Assembly (NCBI RefSeq): GCF_013694245.2
Contig: NZ_CP059322.2
Location: forward strand, 492,001 to 556,000
DNA from: Micromonospora ferruginea
GTDB taxonomy: Bacteria; Actinomycetota; Actinomycetes; Mycobacteriales; Micromonosporaceae
Length of the DNA stretch: 64,000 nucleotides
Reading direction: 5' to 3'
Shown: in pieces, positions 43,365 to 52,332 of the stretch
How the letters are laid out: each line of letters starts with the position of its first letter
Position numbering within the stretch: the stretch's first letter is position 1
Notes under the pieces: generated by a model
Database searches by the model: none
Told to the model about the DNA's origin: nothing
The model's input: the letters and a program-made list of their open reading frames with translations, nothing else
Translations under genes and position numbers: made by a program

Positions 43365-44188
43365 CCACCACCGGGCGGGTGCGGGTGGTCCGGGCCTGGG
43401 AGTGGGCCCGGCCGGAGCGGCCGGTGCGCCGCGAGGTGCTGGCCGCCGTGCCGGAGCAGGAGGAGGCCAAGCCGCCGCTGCTGTTCGTGCCCGGCTTCGG
43501 CCACGGCGCATGGGCGTTCGCCGAGCACTGGCTGGGCCACGCCGCCGGTCGCGGCTTCCCGGCGTACGCGGTGAGCCTGCGCGGGCACGGCGGCAGCGAA
43601 CCGGCGCCGGAGGCGACGCTGCGCGCGTACACCCATGACGTGGTGCAGGTGGCGGCGAGCCTGCCGCGGCAGGCGGTGCTGGTGGGGCACGGCGCCGGTG
43701 CCCGGGTCGTGGCGCACGCGATGGCCCGCTACCCGGCGCGGGCCGCGGTGCTGGTGGCGCCGGTGCTCGGCGGCTGGGCGACGTTCGGCACGGCGTTGCG
43801 CCGCAACCCGGCCGGCACGCTGCCGGCGGTCTTCGGCGCCGGCCTGCGACTGAACCGGCGGCAGCTGTTCAGCCGGGAGCTGCCGGACGCGGACGCCCGC
43901 CGGCACGTGGCCCGGTTGGGCCGGGCCGGCCGCCGCGCGCAGTGGCAGTTGCTCACCGGCCGGCAGCCGGAGCCGGCGGTGGGCCGGCCGCCGGTGCTGG
44001 TGCTGGGCAGCCCGGACGACCGGGTCCTGCCGGCGACCGCGCTGACCCGGGCGGCCCGCCGGTACGCCTCGGCCCCGCTGCTCTTCCCCGGCATGGGTCA
44101 CGACCTGATGCTCGACGCCCGGTGGCGGGAGCCGATCGACGCGATGCTGGACTGGCTGGACAAGGACCCGGCGCCCACCGCGGGGTGA
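43361..44188 (+). CDS. Alpha/beta-hydrolase fold protein lacking the nucleophile serine
   Basis: 275 residues. Fold motifs: oxyanion region LLFVPGFGHGAW, the nucleophile elbow VLVGHGAGARV, Asp in GSPDDRV (219/220) and His247 in PGMGHDLML. The elbow should read GxSxG, but the nucleophile position (residue 111) is Gly (codon GGC), so hydrolase activity is doubtful. ATG overlaps the monooxygenase stop; probably co-translated with it. Could be a non-catalytic binding partner. Confidence 0.85.
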   Translation: MTTTGRVRVVRAWEWARPERPVRREVLAAVPEQEEAKPPLLFVPGFGHGAWAFAEHWLGHAAGRGFPAYAVSLRGHGGSEPAPEATLRAYTHDVVQVAASLPRQAVLVGHGAGARVVAHAMARYPARAAVLVAPVLGGWATFGTALRRNPAGTLPAVFGAGLRLNRRQLFSRELPDADARRHVARLGRAGRRAQWQLLTGRQPEPAVGRPPVLVLGSPDDRVLPATALTRAARRYASAPLLFPGMGHDLMLDARWREPIDAMLDWLDKDPAPTAG

Positions 44189-44203
44189 GCGCCGGGCGCC
44201 GGC

Positions 44204-45622
44204 TCAGCGGGGGGCGGGCCGGCGGCCGACCAGCGATCCGCTCTCCTCCAACGCGCTCAGGTAGGACGCCGCCCAGGCGTGGATGTCGTTGTGCGCCAGG
44301 TGCTCCCGCATCGCGCGCATCCGGGCCGCCACGTCCTCCGGGCCGGCCCGCAGCGCGGCGAGCAGCCCCTGCTTCAGGCCGTCCAGGTCGTGCGGGTTGA
44401 CCAGGTACGCCTGCTCCAGCTCGGCGGCCGCGCCGGCGAACTCGCTGAGCAGCAGCGCGCCGGTGCCGTCGACCCGGGCCGCCACGTACTCCTTGGCGAC
44501 CAGGTTCATCCCGTCGCGCAGCGGGGTCACCGCCATCACGTCGGCGACCCGGTAGAGCGCGACCAGCTCGGCCCGGTCGAACGGCTGGCTGAGGTAGTGG
44601 ATGGCCGGCTCGCCGACCCGGCCGAACTCGCCGTTGATCCGGCCCACCTGGTGCTCCACCCGGTCGCGCAGGATCTGGTACTGCCCGACCCGGTCCCGGC
44701 TGGGCACCGCCACCTGCACCAGCACGGTGTCCCGGACCTTGACGTCGCCGCTGGCCAGCAGCTCGCGGTAGGCCTTGAGCCGCTGCTCGATGCCCTTGGT
44801 GTAGTCCATCCGGTCGACGCTGAGAATCACCTTCTCCGGCTGGCCGAGGTCCTGCCGGAGCCGGCGGGCCCGGTCGGCCACCTCGGGCCGGGCGGCGAGC
44901 GCGGCCATCTCGGCGGTGTCGATGGCGACCGGGAAGGCGCCGATGCGGACCACCCGGTCGTCCACCCCGATCCGCCGGTCGGTCGCGGACAGGCCGAGCA
45001 CCTTCGCGGCGAGCTGGGCGAAGTTGTGCGCCGCCTGGGCCCGCTGGAAGCCGATCAGGTCGGCGCCGAGCATCCCGCGCAGCAGCTCGGAGCGGCGGGG
45101 GAGCTGCATGAACAGCTCCGGCGGCGGGAACGGCACGTGCAGGAAGAAGCCGATCCGCAGGTCCGGGCGGAGCGCGCGGAGCAGGCCGGGCACCAGTTGC
45201 AGGTGGTAGTCCTGCACCCAGACCAGGCCGCCCGGCTCGGCCACCTCGGCGGCGGCCTCGGCGAACCGCTGGTTGACCCGCTGGTACGCCTCCCACCAGC
45301 GGCGGTGGTATTCCGGCTGCTCCACGGCGTCGTGGTAGAGCGGCCAGAGGGTGGCGTTGGCGAAGCCCTCGTAGTGGTCGCGGAAGTCCTCGGCGTTCAG
45401 CGCGACGGTGCGCATCCGGACCCCGTCCACGTCGGGCAGCTCGGGCGCCGGGCCGGTGCCGCCGGCCCAGCCCACCCAGGTCGCCGGGGTGTGCCGGAGC
45501 AGAGGGTGCAGGGCGCTCACCAGGCCGCCGGGGCTGCGGCGCCACTCGAAGGCGCCGTCCGGCGCCACACTGTCGTCGATGGGGAGGCGGTTGGCCACCA
45601 CCACGAGGGGGCTCTGTCGCAT
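44204..45622 (-). CDS. otsA: Trehalose-6-phosphate synthase
   Basis: 472 residues. GT20 GT-B enzyme joining UDP-glucose (or GDP-glucose) and glucose-6-phosphate. Motifs VVANRLPI, VQDYHLQLVP, RIGFFLHVPFP, SVDRMDYTKGIEQRL and PLRDGMNLVAKEYVA are all present, matching OtsA. ATG at 45622. No phosphatase gene (otsB) is adjacent. The upstream region has an 11-bp-spaced direct repeat that may be an operator. Confidence 0.95.
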   Translation of the reverse strand: MRQSPLVVVANRLPIDDSVAPDGAFEWRRSPGGLVSALHPLLRHTPATWVGWAGGTGPAPELPDVDGVRMRTVALNAEDFRDHYEGFANATLWPLYHDAVEQPEYHRRWWEAYQRVNQRFAEAAAEVAEPGGLVWVQDYHLQLVPGLLRALRPDLRIGFFLHVPFPPPELFMQLPRRSELLRGMLGADLIGFQRAQAAHNFAQLAAKVLGLSATDRRIGVDDRVVRIGAFPVAIDTAEMAALAARPEVADRARRLRQDLGQPEKVILSVDRMDYTKGIEQRLKAYRELLASGDVKVRDTVLVQVAVPSRDRVGQYQILRDRVEHQVGRINGEFGRVGEPAIHYLSQPFDRAELVALYRVADVMAVTPLRDGMNLVAKEYVAARVDGTGALLLSEFAGAAAELEQAYLVNPHDLDGLKQGLLAALRAGPEDVAARMRAMREHLAHNDIHAWAASYLSALEESGSLVGRRPAPR

Positions 45623-45721
45623 CGGGCAATCCGCTCAGCAGGGGTACCGGCGCCCGGATCAAGCGCAAACCGGACAGCCGGTGCGGGACGTGACGTTCAG
45701 CGGTATTCCTACTGACCGTAA

Positions 45722-45740
45722 GTTACACCCCTGTTACACC
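45722..45740. promoter_or_regulatory. Direct-repeat operator candidate upstream of otsA
   Basis: GTTACACC occurs at 45722-45729 and again at 45733-45740, perfect 8-bp direct repeats with an 11-bp period, about 100 bases upstream of the otsA start. An 11-bp period places both on one DNA face, as in OmpR-family sites such as PHO boxes or MtrA sites. Confidence 0.55.
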
Positions 45741-45792
45741 TTCGACCCGGGGCGGGCGTCGTCCCGCGATCCGGGCAGGGCCCGGTCGCCGC

Positions 45793-46629
45793 TCAGACGA
45801 CCGCGCCGTCGTCCGGGTCGTGGTCGTCCCGATCGCCCGGCCGCAGCCGCCAGATGAGCATCACGAACCCGGCCAGGATGCCGGTGAAGCCGAGCAGCGT
45901 CACCACCGACGGGTCGACCAGCGACATCACCGTGGGGGAGAGGAACAGCAGGAAGCCGAGCACGATGCTGAGCACGCCGAGCACGGCGTACTTCGAGAAG
46001 CGCGGCAGCGGGGGCGGTGGGGGAGGGGTGTAGTGCTCCTCCTCCGCCGCGTCGTCCGGCAGGCCGGCGCCGAACGTGTCCAGGCCGTCCAGCAGGGACG
46101 GCTCGTCGTGCCGGTCGCGGCTGACCGAGATGCCGGAGATGTCCGCGGCGTAGGGCAGCCGGCGGACGTCGGTGGCGGTCGGTCCGGCCGGCTCCTCGGC
46201 GCGACCGGTGGCGCTGCCGCCCGGCCCGGCCGGGTCGTCGACGTCCTCGGCGGCGGGCCAGGGGCGGCTGCCGGCGGTCGGCGCGGTGTGGAACCCCGCC
46301 ACGATCTTGGCCCACTCGGCCTCGATGTCCGGCTCGTCGGCGCGCGGCGGCTCGCCGCCCTCGTCGGCGAGCTGGGTGAGGTAGTCGCGGGCGGTGGTCA
46401 GGTGGAACCGGTCGACGTAGAGCCGGTCGACCGGGCGGGCCGGCACCGTGGTGGTGCGGGTCACCGGATTCAGGTCGGCGGAGGGCTGGAGGTAGGCGGC
46501 GATGCCGCCGGCGGCCAGCACGTCGAGCAGGTGCTCGCCGACGCGCGGATCGACGTCGCCCGCGACCGCGTACTCGGCCGCGTCGAGCCCGTTGTCCCGC
46601 CGCCCTCGGCGGGGCCCGCCCCCTGACAC
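45793..46629 (-). CDS. Conserved membrane protein of unknown function
   Basis: 278 residues. The N-terminal half is soluble (VGEHLLDVLAAGGIAAYLQPS), the middle is acidic and disordered, then a Pro-rich stretch (YTPPPPPPLPRFSKY) leads to two C-terminal transmembrane helices (about 217-235 and 242-261) and an Asp-rich tail. Function unknown. GTG at 46629 follows an AGGGGG stretch. Same strand as otsA; divergent from the acyltransferase. Confidence 0.75.
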   Translation of the reverse strand: MSGGGPRRGRRDNGLDAAEYAVAGDVDPRVGEHLLDVLAAGGIAAYLQPSADLNPVTRTTTVPARPVDRLYVDRFHLTTARDYLTQLADEGGEPPRADEPDIEAEWAKIVAGFHTAPTAGSRPWPAAEDVDDPAGPGGSATGRAEEPAGPTATDVRRLPYAADISGISVSRDRHDEPSLLDGLDTFGAGLPDDAAEEEHYTPPPPPPLPRFSKYAVLGVLSIVLGFLLFLSPTVMSLVDPSVVTLLGFTGILAGFVMLIWRLRPGDRDDHDPDDGAVV

Positions 46630-46780
46630 CGGACACCCCCTTCACCGCGGCCTGACGTCGTGCCCTGAATCCTGACACGTCGAGGCCCGGTTCCGGGAGT
46701 GCGTTGTGGCGCGGCGTACGTGGTTCGTACCCTCATCCCGGACGATCCCCCGCGTCACCACCCGATCCGGAAGGACCCCG

Positions 46781-47476
46781 GTGCTGTACTGGCTGCTGAA
46801 GTACATCATCCTCGGCCCGTTGCTGCGGCTGGTCTTCCGCCCGCAGGTCGAGGGGTTGGCGCACGTGCCGGCCACCGGCCCGGTGATCCTGGCCAGCAAT
46901 CACCTCTCCTTCTCGGACTCGATCTTCACCCCGCTGATCGTCAAGCGAAAAGTCACCTTCATCGCGAAAGCCGAATACTTCACCGGTCGGGGCCTGAAGG
47001 GATGGCTGACCAAGCTGTTCTTCGTCGGCTCCGGCACCATCCCCGTCGACCGCTCCGGCGGGCGCGCCGCCCGGGCCGCGCTCGACACCCAGCTTCAGGT
47101 GCTGCGCGCCGGCGGGATCGCCGGCATCTACCCGGAGGGCACCCGCTCACCGGACGGCCGGCTCTACCGGGGTAAGACCGGGGTGGCCCGGCTCGCCCTG
47201 GAGAGCGGCGCCCCGGTGGTCCCGATGGCCATGCTCAACTCCGACGCCATCCAACCCACCGGGCAGATCATCCCCAACCTGGGCCGGGTCCGGATCCGCT
47301 TCGGCCCCCCGCTCGACTTCTCCCGCTACGCCGGCCTGGCCGGCGACCGGTTCGTCGAGCGGGCCGTGACCGACGAGATCATGTACGAGCTGATGGACCT
47401 CTCCGGCCGGGAGTACGTCGACACGTACGCCCAGAAGGCCAAGAACCCGCCGCCGCGCCAGCCCGTCCCCGCCTGA
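46781..47476 (+). CDS. 1-acylglycerol-3-phosphate O-acyltransferase (PlsC-like)
   Basis: 231 residues. Catalytic NHxxxxD is in SNHLSFSD, and the glycerophosphate motif PEGTRS is in YPEGTRSPDG. An N-terminal hydrophobic segment (YWLLKYIILGPLLRLVF) anchors it. Acylates lysophosphatidic acid in phospholipid synthesis. GTG at 46781 has GGAAGGA five bases upstream, so the longer frame from 46706 is not used. Confidence 0.9.
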   Translation: MLYWLLKYIILGPLLRLVFRPQVEGLAHVPATGPVILASNHLSFSDSIFTPLIVKRKVTFIAKAEYFTGRGLKGWLTKLFFVGSGTIPVDRSGGRAARAALDTQLQVLRAGGIAGIYPEGTRSPDGRLYRGKTGVARLALESGAPVVPMAMLNSDAIQPTGQIIPNLGRVRIRFGPPLDFSRYAGLAGDRFVERAVTDEIMYELMDLSGREYVDTYAQKAKNPPPRQPVPA

Positions 47477-47478
47477 GG

Positions 47479-50400
47479 TCAGCCGGCCCCGGCGATCCGG
47501 AGCAGGCCGGTCGCGGCGTGCCGGTCCGCGAACGCGCGCACCCGGGCCAGCGTCACCGCCGCGGCCGGCGGGTCCGCCTCGACCAGCGGACCCACCGCCA
47601 GGGCGGAGGCGATGATCTGGTCGGTGACGTCGGTCATCCCGGCGTAGCCCTCGGCGGCGGCCGTGAACAGCCGGCCGGCCCGGGCCACGTCCCCGTCGCT
47701 CCGGGCCAGCGCCGCGTCCGCGGACCGGCCGGCCGACCGCGCCCAGCGGGTCACCCGCGGGGCGCGACCCAGCAGGTCGCGCACCAGCACCGCGGCGTCG
47801 CCGCCGAGCAGGCCGGCGACGTGACCGACCGCCGGCACCCACTCGGCGAACGGGATCATGCGGGTCCGCCGCCAGTCCTCGTCCAGCTCGGTGAGCAGCG
47901 CGAGCGCCTCCTCCCGGCGGCCCTGCACCGCGCGGCAGAGCGCGGCGTGCGCCACGGTGGACCGCAACACCCGGTGGAAGCCGCTGCGCCGGGCCGCGAC
48001 GAGCGCCTGGTCCACCAGGTCGGGGTCGCCGCCGCCGGCCGGGTCGTCGCCCAGGGCGCGGATCCAGCCGGAGATCGCGACGATGTGCTGGTCCCACTCG
48101 TCGGTCGGGCGTCGGGTCGTCCCCTCGGCCAGCCGCAGCGCCGCCGTCCAGTCCCCGCTGTAGTAGGACCGGGTCCACTGGTCGCTGAAGCTCACCGTGA
48201 GGCCGTGCTCGCCGGCCAGGTCCAGGGACCGCTGCTCGTCGACCAGCCGGGCCGAGCCGGCCAGGTCGCCCTCCTCCTGCAACGCCCAGGCCAGGTTGTG
48301 CACCGCCCGGCGACGGCTGGTGAGCCGCTCCACCCGGCACTCCTCGGTGACCTCGGCCAGCTCGGCGTACGCCTCCTCCACGCCCGCCTGGTAGCGGGCC
48401 ACCGCCAGGGTGATCCGGGCGTTGGCGCGCGCCTCGCGCAGCTCCAGCCGCTCGGCCAGCTCGGCGGCGGTGCCGGCGGCGGCGCAGGCCGGCTCGGTCT
48501 CCGCGTCGAGCATGTGCGCCCGGGCCAGCTCCAGCAGCGCGCCGACCTTGTCCTCGCTGTCCGGCAGCGCGGCGTGCAGCCGGATCGCCCGGTCCAGGCA
48601 GCGCAGCGTCTCCGACCGGTCGGCCCGGGCCCAGGCCGCGGTGGCCAGCAACCGCCACGCCTTCGCCGCGCCGGGCAGGTCGCCGGCGTCGGCCAGCCGC
48701 CCGGCGAGGCCGGTGAGCAGGGCCGCGCCGTCGCCGACCAGGAACCCGTCCTGGTCGCGGTAGAACGCCAGCTCGGCCTGGAACAGCTCCAGCGCCGGAT
48801 CGGGACCGCACTCCACGCTGAGCGCGCGCTCGACGAGGGTCGTCGCGGTGTCCAGCGCGTGCAGCTCGTACGCCCGGCGGGCGGCCAGGTGCAGCGCGGC
48901 CCGGGTGGCGGCGGCGTGCGGGGCCTGGTCCAGCCCCACCGTGCGGGCGATCTCGTGCGCCGCCCACCGGTGGTTGGCCACCACCTCGGCCAGGTCGTGC
49001 TGCCGGCCGTCGGTGAGCTGCGCCAGCCAGTCGGCGGCGCGCTGGTGCCGGGCGACCCGCTCGGCGCGGGGCAGCCGCTGGTAGCAGACGTCCCGGACCA
49101 GCACGTGCCGGAACCGGTATTCCGGCTGGCCGGGCATGGTCGAGGTGGGCAGCTCGAAGACCATGTCGCGTCGCTGGAGCCGGTGCAGCGCCCGCTCCAC
49201 CCACTCCGCCGGGCGGCCCAGGGCCAGCGCCACCGGCGCCGCCCAGAACTGCACGCCGACCACCGAGGCGGCCTGGAGCACCGCCCGGTCGGCCGGGTCC
49301 AGCAGGTCCAGCCGGTTCGCGATGACCGCCTGCACGGTGCGCGGCATCCCGGCGCCGCCGGCCGGGTCGAGGCGCACCGGGCCGGCGGAACGCTCGACCA
49401 GGCCGCCGTCGAGCAGCATCCGCGCGTACTCCTGGGCGTAGAGCGGGTTGCCGTCGGCGAACTCGATCAGCGGCGCGCGGGCGTCGGTGGGCAGCGTGGA
49501 CTGGCCGAGCAGCAGCGAGTAGAGCGTGTCGATGTCGCCGTCGTGCATCGGCGGCACCGAGATCGACATCGCGCCGCTGATCGTGCCGGTCCAGGCCGGG
49601 TGCCGCTCGCGCAGCTCCGGCCGGGCGGTGGCGACCACCAGCAGCGGCACGTTGCGGGCCGCCGCGCCGAGCTGCTCGACGAAGGAGAGCATCGCCTCGT
49701 CCGCCCAGTGCATGTCCTCGAAGACGAGCACGGTCGGGCCGGTCGCGGCCAGCGCGAGCAGGAACCGCCGCCACGCCGCCTCGGTCTCGGCCGAGGTGAG
49801 ACGTTCGCCGGAGACGCCGACCAGCGGGCCCAGCGACTCGGCCAGCCGGACCGCGTGCGGATCGGCCAGGCGGCCCAGCCGCTCGCGCAGGCGCTCACGG
49901 GTGACGGCCGGGTCGTCGGCGGCGGTCAGGCCGGCCCACCCCCGGACGATGTCGGCCAGCGCGGCGTAGGTGACGTTCTCGCCGAACGGCGGGCACTGAC
50001 CGGTCAGCCAGGTGACCCGTGGGCCGGGCAGGCTCGCCGCGTGCCGGGCCAGCTCGCGCAGCAGCCGGCTCTTGCCCACCCCGGCCGGGCCGAAGACGGT
50101 CAGCAACTGGGAGGTGCGCTCGTTGACGGTGCGGTGCAGCGCGCTGACCAGCAGACCCCGCTCGTGGTCCCGGTCGACCATCGGGGTCAGCTCGGCGCCC
50201 TGCTCGTCGCGCCGCGGCCGGGCCCGCACGGCCAGCCAGATCCGGCTCACCGCCGACCGGCCGCGCAACGTCACCGGCGGCTGGTCGGCGTACTCCATCT
50301 CGCGCCGGGTGGCCGCCCAGGTGCTCTCGTCGACGACCACGCCGCCGACCGGGGCCAGCCCCTGCAACCGGCTCGCGGTGTTGACCACGTCGCCGGTGAC

Positions 50401-50793
50401 GAAGGCCTGGCCGCCGTCGCGCGCCGCGGCCAGGTCGACCAGCGCCTCGCCGGTGGCGACGCCGACCCGGAAACCGAGCGGCGGGTGCGGCCCGGCCGGC
50501 TGCCGGGCCAGGCTCCGCTGCAGCTCCAAACCGGCGCGTACGCACCGCAGCGCGTCGTTGTCCGTGGCCACCGGCGCGCCGAACAACGCCATCACCGCGT
50601 CGCCGATGTACTTCTCCACCACGCCGCCGTACTGGTGCACCAGCCGGCGGACCGTGGCGAAGTAGACCTGTTGCAGGCTGCGGGCCTGCTCCGGGTCGGC
50701 CCGCTCGGCGTACGTGGTGAAGTCGACGATGTCGATGAAGAGCACGCTGACCTGGCGTCGGTCCTCCTGCACCGCGACCGCGTGGTCGCGCAA
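47479..50793 (-). CDS. Class III adenylate cyclase with AAA ATPase and TPR-like regions
   Basis: 1104 residues from the TTG at 50793. Cyclase domain (about 10-190): VLFIDIVDFTT (metal Asp21), YIGDAVMALFG (Asp65), GDVVNTASRLQ (Asn138, Arg142); Lys61 and Asp135 suit adenine specificity. Then an AAA/ATPase region with Walker A GPAGVGKS (235-242) and VFEDMHWAD, and a long helical TPR-like C-terminus. Likely a cytoplasmic, signal-regulated cyclase. The zinc ribbons encoded upstream in frame (50794-50955) probably belong to it. Confidence 0.9.
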   Translation of the reverse strand: MRDHAVAVQEDRRQVSVLFIDIVDFTTYAERADPEQARSLQQVYFATVRRLVHQYGGVVEKYIGDAVMALFGAPVATDNDALRCVRAGLELQRSLARQPAGPHPPLGFRVGVATGEALVDLAAARDGGQAFVTGDVVNTASRLQGLAPVGGVVVDESTWAATRREMEYADQPPVTLRGRSAVSRIWLAVRARPRRDEQGAELTPMVDRDHERGLLVSALHRTVNERTSQLLTVFGPAGVGKSRLLRELARHAASLPGPRVTWLTGQCPPFGENVTYAALADIVRGWAGLTAADDPAVTRERLRERLGRLADPHAVRLAESLGPLVGVSGERLTSAETEAAWRRFLLALAATGPTVLVFEDMHWADEAMLSFVEQLGAAARNVPLLVVATARPELRERHPAWTGTISGAMSISVPPMHDGDIDTLYSLLLGQSTLPTDARAPLIEFADGNPLYAQEYARMLLDGGLVERSAGPVRLDPAGGAGMPRTVQAVIANRLDLLDPADRAVLQAASVVGVQFWAAPVALALGRPAEWVERALHRLQRRDMVFELPTSTMPGQPEYRFRHVLVRDVCYQRLPRAERVARHQRAADWLAQLTDGRQHDLAEVVANHRWAAHEIARTVGLDQAPHAAATRAALHLAARRAYELHALDTATTLVERALSVECGPDPALELFQAELAFYRDQDGFLVGDGAALLTGLAGRLADAGDLPGAAKAWRLLATAAWARADRSETLRCLDRAIRLHAALPDSEDKVGALLELARAHMLDAETEPACAAAGTAAELAERLELREARANARITLAVARYQAGVEEAYAELAEVTEECRVERLTSRRRAVHNLAWALQEEGDLAGSARLVDEQRSLDLAGEHGLTVSFSDQWTRSYYSGDWTAALRLAEGTTRRPTDEWDQHIVAISGWIRALGDDPAGGGDPDLVDQALVAARRSGFHRVLRSTVAHAALCRAVQGRREEALALLTELDEDWRRTRMIPFAEWVPAVGHVAGLLGGDAAVLVRDLLGRAPRVTRWARSAGRSADAALARSDGDVARAGRLFTAAAEGYAGMTDVTDQIIASALAVGPLVEADPPAAAVTLARVRAFADRHAATGLLRIAGAG

Positions 50794-50955
50794 CGGCTGC
50801 CCGCAGTTGGTGCAGAAGTTGGCCTCGGCGTCGTTGGCGTGACCGCAACCCGGGCAGGCCGCCGCGAGCGGCCGGCCGCACCCGCCGCAGAAGCGGTCGT
50901 CCGGTCCGGCGGTCCGGGAGCAGTGTCCACAGGTGAGGTCGATGTCCGGCTCCGT
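50794..50955 (-). other. In-frame zinc-ribbon extension of the cyclase without a canonical start
   Basis: Translation in the cyclase frame gives TEPDIDLTCGHCSR, RFCGGCGRPL, ACPGCGHAN and FCTNCGQPL: four CxxC pairs of two zinc ribbons, a common N-terminus in such cyclases. No ATG, GTG or TTG precedes it in frame; ACG or another rare start, or a substitution in the start, would be needed. Confidence 0.6.
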
Positions 50956-51082
50956 ACGCGTGAGGTGCCCAGTGTCCCGCGCGCCCGGGCAGTCGGGTAA
51001 CCGACGGGTCGGTGGGACGTCGCGGCTGTTCGGCCGGGTCTAGTCTCCCCTAGCAGGAAGTCCCGTCGACAGGGAGAGTGCC

Positions 51083-51328
51083 GTGCACGTCCGGCTTTCC
51101 GCCCCATGGACCGATCCACGAGGGACGGTGTGGGCCTCGGGCGACACGGTCGACGTGGACGCCGTCACACTCGCCGAACTGGAGGAACAAGGCATGGTGG
51201 AGCAGCCCACGAGCAGCGGGTCGTCGGAGACCACGACCACCACGACGACCACGCCGCCGAAGAAGACCGACCCGTCGAAGATCGGCCCCGGACCGAGCGC
51301 GCCGCCGGCCGACACCAAGGACAACTGA
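51083..51328 (+). CDS. Small Thr-rich protein of unknown function
   Basis: 81 residues. The N-terminus (VRLSAPWTDPRGTVWASGDTVDVDAV) looks folded; the second half is a Thr/Ser/Pro/Lys-rich disordered tail with a run of eight threonines. GTG at 51083 with GGGAG upstream. Divergent from the cyclase and convergent with the Crp gene. No recognisable family. Confidence 0.6.
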   Translation: MHVRLSAPWTDPRGTVWASGDTVDVDAVTLAELEEQGMVEQPTSSGSSETTTTTTTTPPKKTDPSKIGPGPSAPPADTKDN

Positions 51329-51345
51329 CCCGACGACGTCGTACG

Positions 51346-51388
51346 CGACGGCGGGGCCCGGCGGAACGATCGCCGGGCCCCGCCGTCG
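51346..51388. terminator. Bidirectional terminator
   Basis: Perfect 18-bp inverted repeat CGACGGCGGGGCCCGGCG / CGCCGGGCCCCGCCGTCG with a 7-base loop, between the convergent small gene and the Crp gene. Confidence 0.88.
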
Positions 51389-51393
51389 TCGCG

Positions 51394-52086
51394 TCAGCGG
51401 TCGCTCATCCCGGCGCGGCGGCGCAGCGCGGCCACGTCGGTGACCACGATCCGGCGACCTTCGGTACGCAGCCAGCCGCGGCTGGCGAACGAGCCGATGG
51501 CCTGGTTGACGCTCTGCCGCGAGCCGCCGGCCATCTCGGCGAGCTGGCTCTGGTTGAGCTCGATGGTGATCATCGGGGCCTGGCTCTCGCCGGCCAGCCG
51601 GACCAGCGTCTTGGCCACCCGGCCGGGCAGGTCGAGGAAGACGTGGTCGGCGTTCTGCTCGGTGAGCCGGCGGATCAACTGGCCGAGCGAGCGCATCACC
51701 GCGTCCAGGATGCGCGGGTTGGAGTGCACCAGCTCCATGAAGGCGGGCCGGGACAGCGCCAGCGCGGCGCAGTCCTCGATCGCCTCGGCGGAGGCCGACC
51801 GGGTCGAGGCGTCCAGCAGGGAGACCTCGCCCAGCACGTCCGGAGGTCGGATCACCGACAGCACGGCCCGCTCGCCGGTGGGGGCGGTGCGGAACACCGC
51901 AACGGCGCCGCGGCGCAGCACGATCAGGGACTCGCCGGGGTCGTTCTCGACGAAGAGGAGCTGCCCCTTGCGGTAGGTGCGGGGCACGGCCGCGGCGATG
52001 ACCCGCTGTCGCACCTCCGGCTCCAGCCCGGCGAACATCTCCACGCCGGTGAGCGCGTCACCTGGCTCCGGCAGGCGAGACTCCAC
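51394..52086 (-). CDS. Crp/Fnr-family transcriptional regulator
   Basis: 230 residues. N-terminal cyclic-nucleotide-binding fold (RKGQLLFVENDPGESLIVLRRGAVAVF and VLGEVSLLDASTRSASAEA), a linking helix, and the C-terminal winged helix with QLAEMAGGSRQSVNQAIGSF. Close to the Crp protein conserved in actinobacteria. GTG at 52086 has GGGGAGGGG six bases upstream and is preferred over TTG 52092. Probably senses cAMP from the cyclase nearby. Confidence 0.93.
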   Translation of the reverse strand: MESRLPEPGDALTGVEMFAGLEPEVRQRVIAAAVPRTYRKGQLLFVENDPGESLIVLRRGAVAVFRTAPTGERAVLSVIRPPDVLGEVSLLDASTRSASAEAIEDCAALALSRPAFMELVHSNPRILDAVMRSLGQLIRRLTEQNADHVFLDLPGRVAKTLVRLAGESQAPMITIELNQSQLAEMAGGSRQSVNQAIGSFASRGWLRTEGRRIVVTDVAALRRRAGMSDR

Positions 52087-52332
52087 GGCCAACCCCTCCC
52101 CGGTCAGAAGTCACCACTCGCACACCGGGTGAAGCTGTCAGTCCCGGCAAGAGGCAGCTCAACCGGTTCGGCGCCCGACGGCGGTACACATCAGATCATG
52201 ACGTCCCGGTAGCGTGCTGTACACCCCCGGAGACACTTCCGTGACCATGGCCGACCGGCGGCCGGCGCCGTGCCGACCTCGGCCGACGCCCCGGCGGCGG
52301 CCCCGCGGGGCCGATGGGCGAGGATGGGGGCG

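Noticed and set aside
47518..51000. 1160-codon open frame opposite the cyclase gene
   Set aside because: It is the complement of a well-supported cyclase with conserved motifs; its translation is Arg/Gly/Gln/Pro-rich without any family motif, a usual effect of high GC.
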